Source: Phenylobacterium sp.
GTDB taxonomy: Bacteria; Pseudomonadota; Alphaproteobacteria; Caulobacterales; Caulobacteraceae
Length of the DNA stretch: 64,000 nt
Reading direction: 5' to 3'
NCBI RefSeq assembly: GCF_025351295.1
Contig: NZ_JANXWD010000043.1
Coordinates: 57,703-121,702, forward strand
Positions within the stretch are counted from its first letter, which is position 1. Each line of letters starts with the position of its first letter. A program made the translations under genes and the position numbers. This document shows positions 62,861 through 64,000 of this stretch, piece by piece. The notes under the pieces are model-generated. The model saw nothing but the letters and a program-made list of their open reading frames with translations. It was not told the DNA's origin and did no database searches.

Positions 62861-64000
62861 CTATTCCTTCTGCGCCTTCTCGCGCAGCGCCGCACCCAGG
62901 ATATCGCCCAGGGAAGCGCCGCTGTCCGACGAACCGAACTGCTCGATGGCTTCCTTTTCCTCAGCCATTTCCAGGGACTTGACCGACAGCGAGATGCGGC
63001 GGGCCGCCTTGTCGACGTTGGTCACCTGGGCGTCCAGGCGGTCGCCGACGGCGAACCGTTCCGGGCGCTGGTCGGCGCGGTCGCGGCTGAGGTCCGACTT
63101 GCGGATGAACGAAGTCATCTGCGTATCGTCGTCGCCCAGGCGCACTTCCAGGCCGCCCGAGGTGATCTCGGTGACCTGGACGGTGACCGTCTGGCCCTTG
63201 CGGTAGGTGTCGCCCTGCAGCGGGTCGCCGCTCAGCTGCTTGATGCCGAGCGAGATACGCTCCTTCTCGACGTCGACGTCCAGGACGCGGGCCTTCACGG
63301 TCTCGCCCTTGGTATATTTTGAGATGGCTTCCTCGCCCGGCGCCGCCCAGTCCAGGTCGCTCAGGTGCACCATGCCGTCGATGTCGTTCTCCAGCCCGAT
63401 GAACAGGCCGAACTCGGTGGCGTTCTTGACTTCGCCCTCGACGACCGTGCCGATCGGGTGGGCCGCCACGAAGGCTTCCCACGGATTGGCCAGGGCCTGC
63501 TTGAGGCCCAGGGACACGCGGCGCTTGGACGGATCGACGTCCAGCACGACCACATCCACTTCCTGGGAGGTGGAGACGATCTTGCCCGGGTGGACGTTCT
63601 TCTTGGTCCAGGACATTTCGGAGACGTGCACCAGGCCCTCGACGCCGGCTTCCAGCTCCACGAAGGCGCCGTAGTCGGTGATGTTGGTGATGCGGCCGGT
63701 GAACTTGGCGCCCACGGGATACTTGGCTTCCACGCCGTCCCAGGGGTCGGACTGCAGCTGCTTCATGCCGAGCGAGATGCGCTGGGTGTCGGGGTTGATC
63801 TTGACGATCTGCACCTTGACCGTGTCGCCCACCGCCAGCACCTGGCTCGGGTGGTTGACCCGCTTCCAGCTCATGTCGGTGACGTGCAGCAGGCCGTCGA
63901 TGCCGCCCAGGTCCACGAAGGCGCCGTAGTCGGTGATGTTCTTGACCACGCCGTCGCGGACTTCGCCCTCTTGCAGCTGGCTGACCAGTTCGGTGCGCTG
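62861..64000 (-). CDS. rpsA: 30S ribosomal protein S1 RpsA (5' partial)
   Basis: The C-terminal 379 residues of S1, the RNA-binding protein that delivers mRNA to the ribosome. The frame is open to the window edge ([14 protein letters not shown]...), so the first one or two S1 domains lie outside. Three complete S1 motifs follow the partial one, each with [49 protein letters not shown] or [25 protein letters not shown] (outlines), then a more divergent repeat. The tail ends LREKAQKE. The gene would continue towards cmk in related genomes. Confidence 0.96.
   Translation of the reverse strand, partial: QRTELVSQLQEGEVRDGVVKNITDYGAFVDLGGIDGLLHVTDMSWKRVNHPSQVLAVGDTVKVQIVKINPDTQRISLGMKQLQSDPWDGVEAKYPVGAKFTGRITNITDYGAFVELEAGVEGLVHVSEMSWTKKNVHPGKIVSTSQEVDVVVLDVDPSKRRVSLGLKQALANPWEAFVAAHPIGTVVEGEVKNATEFGLFIGLENDIDGMVHLSDLDWAAPGEEAISKYTKGETVKARVLDVDVEKERISLGIKQLSGDPLQGDTYRKGQTVTVQVTEITSGGLEVRLGDDDTQMTSFIRKSDLSRDRADQRPERFAVGDRLDAQVTNVDKAARRISLSVKSLEMAEEKEAIEQFGSSDSGASLGDILGAALREKAQKE

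Overview
The window looks like a chromosomal segment of a high-GC alphaproteobacterium of the Caulobacterales, close to Phenylobacterium or Caulobacter. That assignment is inferred from gene content: a SigF/NrsF sigma/anti-sigma pair beside a bufferin-type cluster, split PntAA/PntAB transhydrogenase subunits, an aa3-type cytochrome oxidase subunit IV, AmgK-MurU next to TsaE and AddAB, the order trpF-trpB-trpA-accD-folC, and rpsA with ihfB. Coding density is very high, four-base ATGA/GTGA/TTGA overlaps join many neighbours, and several starts are GTG or TTG. I found no tRNA, rRNA, CRISPR array, prophage or insertion sequence.

Layout. 1-8 kb: end of cpoB/ybgF, tilS, a hydrolase/aldo-keto reductase pair, an M23 peptidase and a large autotransporter-like protein. 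8-10 kb: an XRE regulator and a membrane-anchored RTX protein, divergent from the autotransporter across an AT-rich spacer. 9.8-13.7 kb: the pnt operon, with a complete HepT-MntA toxin-antitoxin pair between pntAB and pntB, then a cytochrome oxidase subunit. 13.7-17.2 kb: hydrolase, HpcH/HpaI aldolase, a ribbon-helix-helix/membrane/EF-hand protein and lepB. 17.5-21.4 kb: a three-subunit molybdenum hydroxylase followed by a MoaD-like protein. 21.4-26.2 kb: a 2OG-Fe(II) oxygenase, a CPA2 antiporter, a two-subunit CoA-transferase and a host-attachment family protein. 26.4-30.7 kb: nrsF-sigF divergent from bufA-bufB-bufC-doxX-msrA. 30.7-37.3 kb: a glycosyltransferase carrying a palindromic element, agmatine catabolism (aguA-aguB-GNAT), hotdog-fold proteins and SapC. 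37.4-42.8 kb: a DsbD/ScsB-like protein, a redoxin, pgi and an acyltransferase. 42.7-52.6 kb: tsaE-amgK-murU-addB-addA, trxA and a GST. 52.6-64 kb, minus strand: a winged-helix/TolB-like/TPR regulator, folC, accD, trpABF, mscL, ihfB, a DUF3857 transglutaminase and the C-terminal part of rpsA.

The strongest functional story is the SigF locus. The 157-bp spacer between sigF and bufA holds two divergent GTAACC...CGAA promoters, one facing each way. Each matches the motif known for Caulobacter SigF. One would autoregulate sigF-nrsF; the other would drive a secreted four-cysteine peptide, its MNIO modification enzyme and partner, a DoxX membrane protein and an exported MsrA. This reads as a copper/oxidative-stress metallophore module. 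The second unusual locus is the toxin-antitoxin pair spliced by four-base overlaps into the transhydrogenase operon. The third is the XRE plus RTX gene pair, whose N-terminal domain I recall from other alphaproteobacteria but for which I know no described function. Several palindromic repeat families lie between genes, and one palindromic element sits in frame inside a glycosyltransferase gene.
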